Shown piece by piece: positions 1-8,921 of a DNA stretch of 40,765 bases. Positions within the stretch are counted from its first letter, which is position 1. Each line of letters begins with the position of its first letter. The stretch is from Bacteroidales bacterium (GTDB lineage Bacteria > Bacteroidota > Bacteroidia > Bacteroidales > UBA4181): positions 1-40,765 of the forward strand of contig JAISWE010000018.1 of NCBI GenBank assembly GCA_031271175.1, read 5' to 3'. The translations under genes and the position numbers were made by a program. The notes beneath the pieces are model-generated. The model ran no database searches. It was given only the letters and a program-made list of their open reading frames with translations, and was not told the DNA's origin.

Positions 1-138
1 TACATGAAAAACACGAGTTTTCCAAGCGCAAGAAATAAAAATCAAGACCACCCCGTCGCGCTTACAGCCGTACTCGAAGTACAATTGCTATCTTTGAACT
101 TAAATTAACTAATTATTAAACAATTAAACAGCAAGTTT

Positions 139-550
139 ATGGACAAATATGGTGGTCTTGACGTGTACAAAGATAACATATTTGCATGGATATTGGATAC
201 ACAAGCAAAAAAAATTTTAGAGAATCGTTATGGAACGCTCATGTCCGAACGGACTGATATGTCTTTGCGCAAGATGATCAAAGCGATCATCGGGGGCGAA
301 AGAGACCCCGTCATATTGAGCCGGTTCGTTCACGGACGCAGAAATGCTCACCCAAGGTATGGAACAAATAGATTTGTTGGAAAAACAGCAGGCGCGTTGC
401 CTTACTCATTTAAAAGAACTTGCGGATAAATATTGCGCAAGGGAAATCTCGTTGCTGTGTACCATTCCGGACATTCAAAAGTTCAGTGCATGGTGTATTC
501 TCAGAGGAAAGGTAATGCGTTTTCATATTACCTGTGTGTTAATTTCATAG
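139..550 (+). pseudogene. Decayed IS110-family-like transposase remnant, frameshifted and internally deleted
   Basis: ORF 139-429 begins MDKYGGLDVYKDNIFAWILDTQAKKILENRYGTL, which resembles the IS110 N-terminus (GLDVHKD...). The overlapping +1-frame ORF 344-550 has MEQIDLLEKQQ...LLCTIPDIQKFSAWCI, which resembles the IS110 C-terminal region. Only about 130 codons remain in total. Confidence 0.7.
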
Positions 551-724
551 CAAACGCATTTTTAAAACCATACGACGATATTTCATAGCGTTTCAAACTT
601 TTTACTAATCGCAGAAATAATGAATTAACAATTATTATGATTTTTTATGTGCGTTCAATGGCATTTATGCGTAATTTTGCATGTTCATCATCACAGGATG
701 AGCGTGAAATTTTGATTTATCGTC

Positions 725-3700
725 ATGAGCTTAGCTTCAACAAGTGTAAAACGTCCTGTCCTGGCCATTGTGATATCATTAGTGATAGTGATATTCGGCA
801 TGATAGGTTTTACTTCCCTTCCAGTGCGGGAATATCCGAGCGTCGACCCGCCTATCATCAACGTAATGACTTCCTATCCGGGGGCCAATGCCGAGATTAT
901 CGATTCGCAGATTACAGAGATTCTCGAAGCCTCTATCAACGGAATCGCCGGTATCCGTACGCTTACCTCTACCAGCAGTGATGGAAGCAGCAATATCGTC
1001 GTGGAATTTGAACTTGGCGTGGATATGGAAGCCGCTGCCAATGACGTGCGCGACCGTGTGTCGAGAGTGCAGAACCGCCTGCCGAAAGACTGCAACCCGC
1101 CTACGGTATTCAAGACCGATGCCGACTCCAACCCGATTATCATGCTGGCAGTGCGTAGCGACAAGCGAAATCCGCTTGACCTGACCGATGTTGCCGACCG
1201 TATGTTCAAGGAACGTTTGCAGACCATTCCGGGCATCAGCGAAATTTCCATTTACGGCGAAAAGCGCTATGCCATCCGTGTTACGCTTGATCCCGACAAA
1301 TTGGCGGCTTACCAGCTCACCGCAGCCGAAGTAAGTGCGCAGATCAGCGCCGAAAATGTAGAGCTTCCGTCGGGACGAATCGAAGGAACCCATACCGATC
1401 TCACCGTACGTACGCTGGGACTGTTGCGTACCCCGCAGGAATTTGAAAACCTTATCATCAAAGGCGTTAACGGCGTGCCGGTCAAATTGAGCGACATCGG
1501 CTACAGTGCGTTTGCCGCCGAGAACGAGAAAACCATCACCAAATTTAACGGCGAACCCTGTGTCATTCTGGCCGTGTTGCCGCAGTCGGGAGCCAACAAT
1601 GTAGAGATTTCCGACCGGTTTTACCAGCGGCTGGAGGAAATCAAACGCGACATGCCGGAGGATATTACCCCGGTGGTGATCAACGATACCAGCCATTTTG
1701 TCCGCAATTCCATTGAAGAAGTGGAGGAAACCATCATCATTGCCTTTATATTGGTGGTCATCATCATTTTCCTTTTCCTCCGAAGCTGGCGTACCACGCT
1801 GATTCCCATCATTGCCATTCCGGTATCGCTGATCGGCGCATTTTTCATCATGTATCTCTTCAGTTTTTCCATCAACGTACTGACGCTGTTGTCCATTGTG
1901 CTGGCAGTAGGCCTTGTGGTGGACGATGCCATTGTGGTGATGGAAAACATCTTTGTGAAAATAGAAGAAGGAATGTCGCCCCTTGAAGCCGCCTTCAAAG
2001 GATCGAAAGAAATTTACTTCGCCATCATATCCACCACAGTAGTGTTGGTATGCGTTTTTATGCCGGTGGTGTTCCTGAGCGGCATTACGGGAAGGCTGTT
2101 TCGCGAATTTGGCATTGCCATTGCCGGAGCGGTAGTCATATCGGCTTTTGTGGCGTTGAGCCTCACGCCGATGATGTGCTCGAAAATCCTGAGCCGAGCT
2201 TCTTCGCAAAACCGCTTCTATCGCATGACGGAAAAATTCTTTGTTGCGCTTACGGAAGGTTATACCAACATGCTGTCCGGCTTTATCAGGAAAAGATGGA
2301 TAGCCGTCGCCATCATTATTGCGGCGTTCGGAGGAATCGTGCTGCTTTTCGTGAACCTGAAAACCGAACTTGCACCTTTGGAAGACAGGAGTCGCATTAC
2401 GCTGAGAATCAGTATGCCGGAAGGCACTTCTTACGAAAGTTTTTGCCAGTATATTGACGAGATTGCCGATATGGTGCAGGATTCCGTTCCGGAACTGGCA
2501 GGCTGCCAATCAATGGTACGGGGCGGATTCGGCTTCGTGCGGGCTTTCCTTGTCGATCCCGATCAAAGAGAACGCACGCAGCAAATGTTGGCGGACAAAC
2601 TGTTGCAGGATACCCGCCAAATGACCAAAGGCAAGATTCTTATCACGCAGGATCCTACTATCGGCGACCGGCGTTCCGGACAGGGCGTACAATATGTGAT
2701 TCAAGCCAATTCCATCGAGAAACTGCGCGAAATTCTTCCCGTGTTCATGGATGAAGTCCAGAAAAATCCGGCATTTGCCTTTTCCGATGTCAACTTGAAA
2801 TTTACCAAACCCGAACTGGTAGTCAATGTAGATCGGGAAAAAGCGCGGCTTCTCAACGTTTCCACTACCGCCATCGCACAAACCATGCAATTGGCGTATG
2901 CCGGACAACGCATAGGTTACTTCACCATGAACGGCAAACAATACCAGATCATCGAAGAGGTAGGCAAAACCGACCGCAACCGGCCGAGCAAGCTACCCGC
3001 ACTCTACGTACGAAGCGGAAACGGCGCCATGATACAACTGGACAACCTGCTCTCGGATACCATCAAAAGCAATACCCCTTCGCTGTATCGCTTCAACCGC
3101 TATGTGTCCGCCACCGTTTCGACCATCATGGCGCCGGGGTATTCGCTGGGCGACGGCATCAACGAAATGGACAAGATTGCCGACAAAGTGCTCGACGATA
3201 CTTTCAAAACCGAACTGTCGGGGCAAGCCCGCGAATTGAACGAGAGTTCCAACAGCATCTATTTCGCCTTCATGCTGGCGCTGGTGCTGGTATATCTGAT
3301 CCTGGCCGCCCAGTTCGAAAGCTTCCGCGATCCGCTGGTGATCATGTTTTCCGTGCCGATGGCTTTAGTAGGCACCTTGCTGTCGCTGTGGTATTTTCAG
3401 CAGACCATCAACATTTTCAGCGAAATCGGCATTATCATGCTGATAGGGCTGATCACCAAAAACGGAATACTGATTGTCGAATTTGCCAATCAGCGCCGCG
3501 AACAGGGATACTCCATCTTCAAAGCAGTGCTGGACGCATCAAGTTCGCGTTTGCGTCCTATCCTGATGACCAGTCTGGCAACAATTTTCGGTATCCTGCC
3601 CATCGCGCTGGCTTTGGGAGCGGGAGCAGAAAGCCGCGTTTCCATGGGAATAGCCGTCGTAGGAGGAATGTTGTTCGGCACGATCCTCACCCTGTTCATT

Positions 3701-3769
3701 GTTCCCGTTATGTACACATTCCTTACCGCCAAAAAACGGGTTGTCATCAAAGAAGAAGATTATATATGA
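725..3769 (+). CDS. Efflux RND transporter permease subunit (HAE1/AcrB-MexF-like)
   Basis: 1014 aa. N-terminus SVKRPVLAIVISLVIVIFGMIGF...REYPSVDPP; TM4 VVDDAIVVMEN and TM10 LITKNGILIVEFANQ carry the Asp-Asp/Lys relay. Confidence 0.96.
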   Translation: MSLASTSVKRPVLAIVISLVIVIFGMIGFTSLPVREYPSVDPPIINVMTSYPGANAEIIDSQITEILEASINGIAGIRTLTSTSSDGSSNIVVEFELGVDMEAAANDVRDRVSRVQNRLPKDCNPPTVFKTDADSNPIIMLAVRSDKRNPLDLTDVADRMFKERLQTIPGISEISIYGEKRYAIRVTLDPDKLAAYQLTAAEVSAQISAENVELPSGRIEGTHTDLTVRTLGLLRTPQEFENLIIKGVNGVPVKLSDIGYSAFAAENEKTITKFNGEPCVILAVLPQSGANNVEISDRFYQRLEEIKRDMPEDITPVVINDTSHFVRNSIEEVEETIIIAFILVVIIIFLFLRSWRTTLIPIIAIPVSLIGAFFIMYLFSFSINVLTLLSIVLAVGLVVDDAIVVMENIFVKIEEGMSPLEAAFKGSKEIYFAIISTTVVLVCVFMPVVFLSGITGRLFREFGIAIAGAVVISAFVALSLTPMMCSKILSRASSQNRFYRMTEKFFVALTEGYTNMLSGFIRKRWIAVAIIIAAFGGIVLLFVNLKTELAPLEDRSRITLRISMPEGTSYESFCQYIDEIADMVQDSVPELAGCQSMVRGGFGFVRAFLVDPDQRERTQQMLADKLLQDTRQMTKGKILITQDPTIGDRRSGQGVQYVIQANSIEKLREILPVFMDEVQKNPAFAFSDVNLKFTKPELVVNVDREKARLLNVSTTAIAQTMQLAYAGQRIGYFTMNGKQYQIIEEVGKTDRNRPSKLPALYVRSGNGAMIQLDNLLSDTIKSNTPSLYRFNRYVSATVSTIMAPGYSLGDGINEMDKIADKVLDDTFKTELSGQARELNESSNSIYFAFMLALVLVYLILAAQFESFRDPLVIMFSVPMALVGTLLSLWYFQQTINIFSEIGIIMLIGLITKNGILIVEFANQRREQGYSIFKAVLDASSSRLRPILMTSLATIFGILPIALALGAGAESRVSMGIAVVGGMLFGTILTLFIVPVMYTFLTAKKRVVIKEEDYI

Positions 3770-5160
3770 CAGCCACAAAAATAATTGATCCCATGATCCG
3801 AAAAACCGTTTTACCGTTGATCACATTTGCTTGCTGTTCCTGCCTCTCCGCACAGGAAATCCGGCAGCAGATACCCCTGAAATATTCCGTCGAGACCTCT
3901 GAACTTCCGACGTTCACCCTGAAAGACGCCATTGCGGAAGGTCTGGAAAACAATTACCGCATCCTCATTGTGAGGAACAACGTACAGGTGAGCAGTAACA
4001 ACGCTTCTTTCGGCAACGCCGGCATGTTGCCCTCCATCGCGCTCAACGGAACCGTTACCGAAAGCGTTGCCGACAGCCATTTGCAGTATTTTTCGGAACT
4101 CAACCGCCCGAATCAGGATAAGACGGGCGCCGTGTCGGACAACATGAACGCCAACGTCGCACTTAACTGGACACTGTTTGACGGTATGACCATGTTTGCC
4201 AATTATAGGCGACTGAAAGAGCTGGAAATGAAAGGAAAAGAACAAATGAGGGCTGCCATACAGGAAACCGTCGCTTCCATCATCAATGCCTATTTCGACA
4301 TCGTTACCTGCCGGAAAGAACTGGACGCCGTCAGCCACATCCTGCTGATCTCGAAACAGCGGGCACACAGCGCCAACGACATGTTCCGCGCCGGCAAAGT
4401 GTCGAAAGTCGATTTACTCTCCGCACAGGTGGACTACAATGCGGATACCTCTTCGTACATCCAACTGAATGCGAAACTGAGGGACGCCAAAATCCGCCTC
4501 AACCGGCTGCTGGCACGAGACATCGTTATCGATTTCAGCGTGGAAGACTCGATTGTAATTGACCGGTCGTTGAATTACAAAGACATTCACGACAAAGCCA
4601 TTGCCGAAAACCCGGACATCGTGCTTTCACGCATGTCGGTCAACGAAGCCGTTTTCTCGCTGAAAGCAGTGCAAGGCTCCCGCCTCCCTCAAGTCCGCTT
4701 CACCTCGTCCTACACATTTGTCAACCAACAAAACGGTACGGGACAGATAGAATCTACGCGATCCGGTACGCTGAACTACGGCATCACAGCCAGCATACCG
4801 CTGTTCGACGGTTTGAACATCAGAAGGCAAATAAAAAATGCCGAACTGAACAAAGCAAGCGCCGACCTCCTTCACGAAGAAACGCAAAAGGAAATCGAAG
4901 CGCAGGTAGCAACCGCTTTCAACGCTTACGAAGTCAATCGCCATCTGGCCGCCTTTGAGCAGGCAAACCTGAGCATAGCGGCGGAAAACCTTGACATATC
5001 GATGGAACGTTACCACTACGGCGCTATTTCGGCAGTCGAACTCCGAGAAGTACAACGCAGCTACCTGTCGGCCACCAACAGAATGATTGTTGCCGCATAC
5101 AATGCCAAAATAGCTGAAACCGCATTGAAACTGCTCACCGGAGAAGTGATGAAATTGTAA
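3766..5160 (+). CDS. TolC-family outer membrane efflux protein
   Basis: ATGA overlap with the RND stop; signal-peptide-like MIRKTVLPLITFACCSCLSAQ; LKDAIAEGLENNYRI and repeated OEP coiled-coil features. The longer 3388 ORF start lies inside the RND gene and was rejected. Confidence 0.92.
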   Translation: MTATKIIDPMIRKTVLPLITFACCSCLSAQEIRQQIPLKYSVETSELPTFTLKDAIAEGLENNYRILIVRNNVQVSSNNASFGNAGMLPSIALNGTVTESVADSHLQYFSELNRPNQDKTGAVSDNMNANVALNWTLFDGMTMFANYRRLKELEMKGKEQMRAAIQETVASIINAYFDIVTCRKELDAVSHILLISKQRAHSANDMFRAGKVSKVDLLSAQVDYNADTSSYIQLNAKLRDAKIRLNRLLARDIVIDFSVEDSIVIDRSLNYKDIHDKAIAENPDIVLSRMSVNEAVFSLKAVQGSRLPQVRFTSSYTFVNQQNGTGQIESTRSGTLNYGITASIPLFDGLNIRRQIKNAELNKASADLLHEETQKEIEAQVATAFNAYEVNRHLAAFEQANLSIAAENLDISMERYHYGAISAVELREVQRSYLSATNRMIVAAYNAKIAETALKLLTGEVMKL

Positions 5161-5183
5161 CGGACAAAAAAAACACATTATTC

Positions 5184-5215
5184 TTGTTACAATTGATAAA
5201 AGATGATTACCTTTG
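5184..5215 (+). promoter_or_regulatory. Bacteroidetes-type promoter for the Hpt gene
   Basis: TTG-N21-TACCTTTG just upstream of the ATG at 5236. Confidence 0.6.
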
Positions 5216-5235
5216 CGGATATTAGATTTTAATTT

Positions 5236-5577
5236 ATGACGGTAAATTTAGCGTATTTGCAACAAATGACGGGCAATAACCATGACATCATGAAAGAAAT
5301 GATTCAGATGTTTCTTGCTCAACTTGATGAAACAAGTATCGAAATGGATATCTTGTTTAGTGCTTGTAACTGGCCTGAATTAAGCCGGTTAGCGCATAAA
5401 ATGAAATCATCTTCCCTCGTGGTAGGTGTGGAAATGGTGACCGGAAACATGATTGAACTGGAATTGCTGGCCAAGGAAGCGACTCAACCCGAAAAATGCA
5501 AAGAATATATTGACCGCTTTAATGAACTGTCTGTGCAGGTAAAAGCAGAATTGAAAGAATGTTTGCTGACATTATAA
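5236..5577 (+). CDS. Hpt (histidine phosphotransfer) domain protein
   Basis: 113 aa, all-helical pattern with the phospho-His motif LSRLAHKMKSSSLVVG. Confidence 0.82.
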   Translation: MTVNLAYLQQMTGNNHDIMKEMIQMFLAQLDETSIEMDILFSACNWPELSRLAHKMKSSSLVVGVEMVTGNMIELELLAKEATQPEKCKEYIDRFNELSVQVKAELKECLLTL

Positions 5578-5593
5578 TCAACTATATATTACC

Positions 5594-6976
5594 ATGAAAA
5601 AAATAATTTTATTGATATTGTCTATCTCACTGTGGGACAGCGCATTTCTTCGGGCGCAGGAAACGCCGGCATGGGCAAAGGAAACGCCCCAACAAAAGGA
5701 AGAACGCATGGCATGGTGGACGCACGACCGTTTCGGCATGTTCATCCATTGGGGACTGTATGCCTTGCCTGCACGACATGAATGGATCAAGCAAAGAGAA
5801 AAGATTTCCGACGAAAACTATCAGAAATATTTTGAATATTTCAACCCCGACCTGCATAATCCCAAAGAATGGGCGGCAAAAGCCAAAACCGCAGGCATGA
5901 AATACGTGGTGATCACAGCCAAGCACCATGAAGGCTTTTGCCTGTGGGACAGCAAATACACCGATTTCAAAGTGACCGGTACCCCATACGGAAAAGACCT
6001 CATCAAGCCGTTGGTGGACGCTTTCCGTGCGGAAGGCATCCGGATAGGCTTTTATTATTCGCTTATCGACTGGCACCATCCCGATTTCCCATACGACCGA
6101 ATCCATCCCAACGGCCCGCAGGATCCGAAAGCGCGAAAAGCAGCCAACGAACAGCGCGACATCAGAAAATACCAGCAGTACCTGAAACAGCAGGTGACGG
6201 AACTGTTAACGCAGTTCGGACAAATAGACGAACTGTTTCTGGACTTTTCCTATCCGGGCGAAAACGGCAAAGGGCATGAAGACTGGGATGCGGAAAACCT
6301 GCTGAAATTGATCCGCCGGTTACAACCCGGCATCATTGTCAATAACCGGATGGATCTCGATCACACCGACTGGGGTTGGGACTATGTGACGCCGGAGCAG
6401 TTCATGCCGCAAGAATGGCCAACCGTCCGCAACCAGCGGGTCTCGTGGGAAACCTGCCAAACGTTTTCCGGCTCATGGGGTTACTACCGCGATGAATATT
6501 CGTGGAAAAGCGTCCGCCAACTGGTCGTAATGCTGATAGAAGTCACCGGCAAGGGCGGCAATTTGCTGCTCAACGTCGGCCCCACGGCACGCGGTATTTT
6601 TGACGACCGCGCCAACGAGCGTCTCACAGGAATCGGAAAATGGATGTACACCCACAGCCGTTCGATATATGGCTGCACACAAGCGCCTCCCGAATTTGAG
6701 ATTCCCCGCAACTGTCTGCTGACCTACAATCCGGTTACCAAACGACTGTACATACACGTACTCGAATGGCCGTTCAAGTCGCTTCATCTGCCCGGATATG
6801 CAGGAAAATTCAAATATGCGCAGTTGCTGAACGACGCATCGGAAATCCGCTTCCACATCCGAACACAACCCGGAAGCCATGTCGATGAAACATCGCAGGC
6901 CGGCGACGTGATACTGGATCTTCCCGTTCAACATCCGAATGTAGAAGTTCCTGTGATTGAGCTTTTTATGGAATAG
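5594..6976 (+). CDS. Alpha-L-fucosidase, GH29 family
   Basis: Signal peptide, then WWTHDRFGMFIHWGLYALPARHEW, VITAKHHEGFCLWDSKYTDF, LFLDFSYPGENG, GGNLLLNVGPTARG. Confidence 0.94.
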   Translation: MKKIILLILSISLWDSAFLRAQETPAWAKETPQQKEERMAWWTHDRFGMFIHWGLYALPARHEWIKQREKISDENYQKYFEYFNPDLHNPKEWAAKAKTAGMKYVVITAKHHEGFCLWDSKYTDFKVTGTPYGKDLIKPLVDAFRAEGIRIGFYYSLIDWHHPDFPYDRIHPNGPQDPKARKAANEQRDIRKYQQYLKQQVTELLTQFGQIDELFLDFSYPGENGKGHEDWDAENLLKLIRRLQPGIIVNNRMDLDHTDWGWDYVTPEQFMPQEWPTVRNQRVSWETCQTFSGSWGYYRDEYSWKSVRQLVVMLIEVTGKGGNLLLNVGPTARGIFDDRANERLTGIGKWMYTHSRSIYGCTQAPPEFEIPRNCLLTYNPVTKRLYIHVLEWPFKSLHLPGYAGKFKYAQLLNDASEIRFHIRTQPGSHVDETSQAGDVILDLPVQHPNVEVPVIELFME

Positions 6977-6992
6977 ATAAGTTGCTGAAAGA

Positions 6993-7775
6993 TTGTACCG
7001 CTATTTTATCGAATTAGCCTATAAGGGAACTTCTTATTGCGGCTGGCAGCTGCAATCCGGCAGCCCTACCATTCAGGAAAAAATGGAAGATGTATTGCGC
7101 CTGCTGTTGCACGAACCTATCCGTCTGACCGGCGCCGGACGTACAGACAGCGGAGTGCATGCCGCTTATTTCGTGGCGCACTTCGATTCGGAAAGGGAAG
7201 CGTTACACTTGGACACGCAACTGCCATACAAAATCAACGGATTGGTCGGAAAAGAAATAGCCGTTTACCGCATCCGATCCGTAACGCCGGATGCACATGC
7301 ACGCTTCGACGCGCTTTCCCGTACTTACCTGTATCGTATCGCCCAAACCAAAAATCCGTTTACCATCCATCTGGCATACCACCTGTATCGTCCGTTAGAT
7401 ATGGAAAAAATGAACGCAGCGGCAAAAATCCTTCTCGAATTTCGCGATTTTACCAGCTTCAGCAAATTGCACGGCAACGCCGTTACCAATATTTGCAACA
7501 TAACAGCAGCCTGCTGGACAAAAGAAACGGAAACAGGGGAAATCCACTTTACCATCACCGCCAACCGCTTTCTTCGCAACATGGTGAGAGCGATCGTCGG
7601 CACTATGATCGAAATAGGCGCAGAAAAACGCTCTCCGGAAGACATCCGTCGTATTATAGCGGCAAAAAACAGAAATGAGGCAGGTTCGTCCGCTCCGGCA
7701 CAAGGACTCTACTTGACAAAAATTGTGTATCCGGATACACTTTTTACAGACAGTCAGAAACCTGCTTATTTTTGA
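6993..7775 (+). CDS. truA: tRNA pseudouridine(38-40) synthase TruA (TTG start)
   Basis: YKGTSYCGWQLQSGSPTIQ, GAGRTDSGVHAAYFVAHFD, ANRFLRNMVRAIVGTMIEIG. Confidence 0.95.
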   Translation: MYRYFIELAYKGTSYCGWQLQSGSPTIQEKMEDVLRLLLHEPIRLTGAGRTDSGVHAAYFVAHFDSEREALHLDTQLPYKINGLVGKEIAVYRIRSVTPDAHARFDALSRTYLYRIAQTKNPFTIHLAYHLYRPLDMEKMNAAAKILLEFRDFTSFSKLHGNAVTNICNITAACWTKETETGEIHFTITANRFLRNMVRAIVGTMIEIGAEKRSPEDIRRIIAAKNRNEAGSSAPAQGLYLTKIVYPDTLFTDSQKPAYF

Positions 7776-7829
7776 ATCTGCGATACCGACGTGACGGAAA
7801 AAAGAGATGGCGTATTCATCATTTTTTTT

Positions 7830-7837
7830 TACTTTTG
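7830..7837 (+). promoter_or_regulatory. -7 box TACTTTTG upstream of the PorP/SprF gene
   Basis: Matches the TAnnTTTG consensus and lies inside the 5' part of the annotated ORF, implying a later translation start. Confidence 0.45.
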
Positions 7838-7862
7838 CAAAATTCTTTCAAGTTTCTCCTAT

Positions 7863-8861
7863 TTGAAAACGGATTTTTGGCAGGCTGTAATCGGTAATAG
7901 ATTCATTATCATAATGTTGCTTCTTTCCGAAGGATTTTCCCTTTCCGGACAGGATGCGCTTTCTTCTCAGTTCATGTTTGATGCGCTCTCCGTCAATCCC
8001 GGGCTTGTCGGCATCAACGACTACAGCAAGGTGACGGCAGGTTTTCGCGATCAATGGCCGGGACTGAATCATGCGCTGGTCTCCGCTTCTGCGTCGTACG
8101 ACCAAAAAATTCCCGATATCAACAGCGGAATAGGGATTCAGTTGTTCCGAGATATGGCCGGAGGACGTTATTCCCGGACTTCGGCCGAGCTGTACTACGG
8201 CTATCAGTTCAAACCGGCTCGCAAAATCCTTCTGTCAACCGGGATACAGGCAGCTGTCGTGCAAAGAGCCATTCGTACATCGGGATTGACGCTGCCTGAA
8301 GACAATCCCTATTCAGGCTACCCTCATTCCGAAATACTTTCCGACTATTCCACCGTTTTCCCCGATTTTGCCTGCGGAGTGGCGGCCAATTTCTCCGATC
8401 GTTACAGTGCGGGCATTGCCGTTCATCATCTCAACCGACCGTCCGAAACCCTTTCGGAGACCAACGAAAAGCGTACTCCAATGAGCCTGAGCGCACATTT
8501 TATTTCGTATTTCCCAATGCGTTTCGGCAAATTTGACAGAAAAAAAATCATCCTGTCGCCCGGATTTTATTTCCGACAGCAACCATATCAAAATATTTTT
8601 TCTTTCGGAACAAATATCGCCTATGAGCCTGTATTTGTGGGTATTTGGTCTCGCGCCGCATCAAATTTTATTCCTCAATCCGTATTTTTTTTAGTTGGAG
8701 TGGAACAAAATTTTTACAGAATCGTATATAGTTATGACAGTAGATTATTTTATGCGAATTTTGCCGGAACAGGTGCGCACGAAATAACACTGGTGTGGAA
8801 AATATTTCCGAAAAAGAAAATAAAAGCAATAAAATGTTCAAAATACAGTTTTAGTAAATAA
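7863..8861 (+). CDS. Type IX secretion system membrane protein, PorP/SprF family
   Basis: SSQFMFDALSVNPGLVGINDYSKVTAGFRDQWPG...IPDINSGIGIQLFRD. The ORF opens at 7791, but the TACTTTTG box at 7830 suggests a start near TTG 7863. Confidence 0.85.
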   Translation: MKTDFWQAVIGNRFIIIMLLLSEGFSLSGQDALSSQFMFDALSVNPGLVGINDYSKVTAGFRDQWPGLNHALVSASASYDQKIPDINSGIGIQLFRDMAGGRYSRTSAELYYGYQFKPARKILLSTGIQAAVVQRAIRTSGLTLPEDNPYSGYPHSEILSDYSTVFPDFACGVAANFSDRYSAGIAVHHLNRPSETLSETNEKRTPMSLSAHFISYFPMRFGKFDRKKIILSPGFYFRQQPYQNIFSFGTNIAYEPVFVGIWSRAASNFIPQSVFFLVGVEQNFYRIVYSYDSRLFYANFAGTGAHEITLVWKIFPKKKIKAIKCSKYSFSK

Positions 8862-8900
8862 AAAATTTTTGAAAAGTTTGAATATTAATTTGGAATGTTG

Positions 8901-8908
8901 TATCTTTG
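8901..8908 (+). promoter_or_regulatory. -7 box TATCTTTG upstream of gldJ
   Basis: TTTG-N20-TATCTTTG; it overlaps the first codons of the ORF opened at 8895, so the true start is downstream. Confidence 0.6.
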
Positions 8909-8921
8909 TAACCTGAAAAAT

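Noticed and set aside
779-2509. 576-aa antisense ORF opposite the RND gene
   Set aside because: Low-complexity His/Gln/Arg-rich shadow translation of a strongly conserved gene; no recognisable motifs, no promoter or start context.
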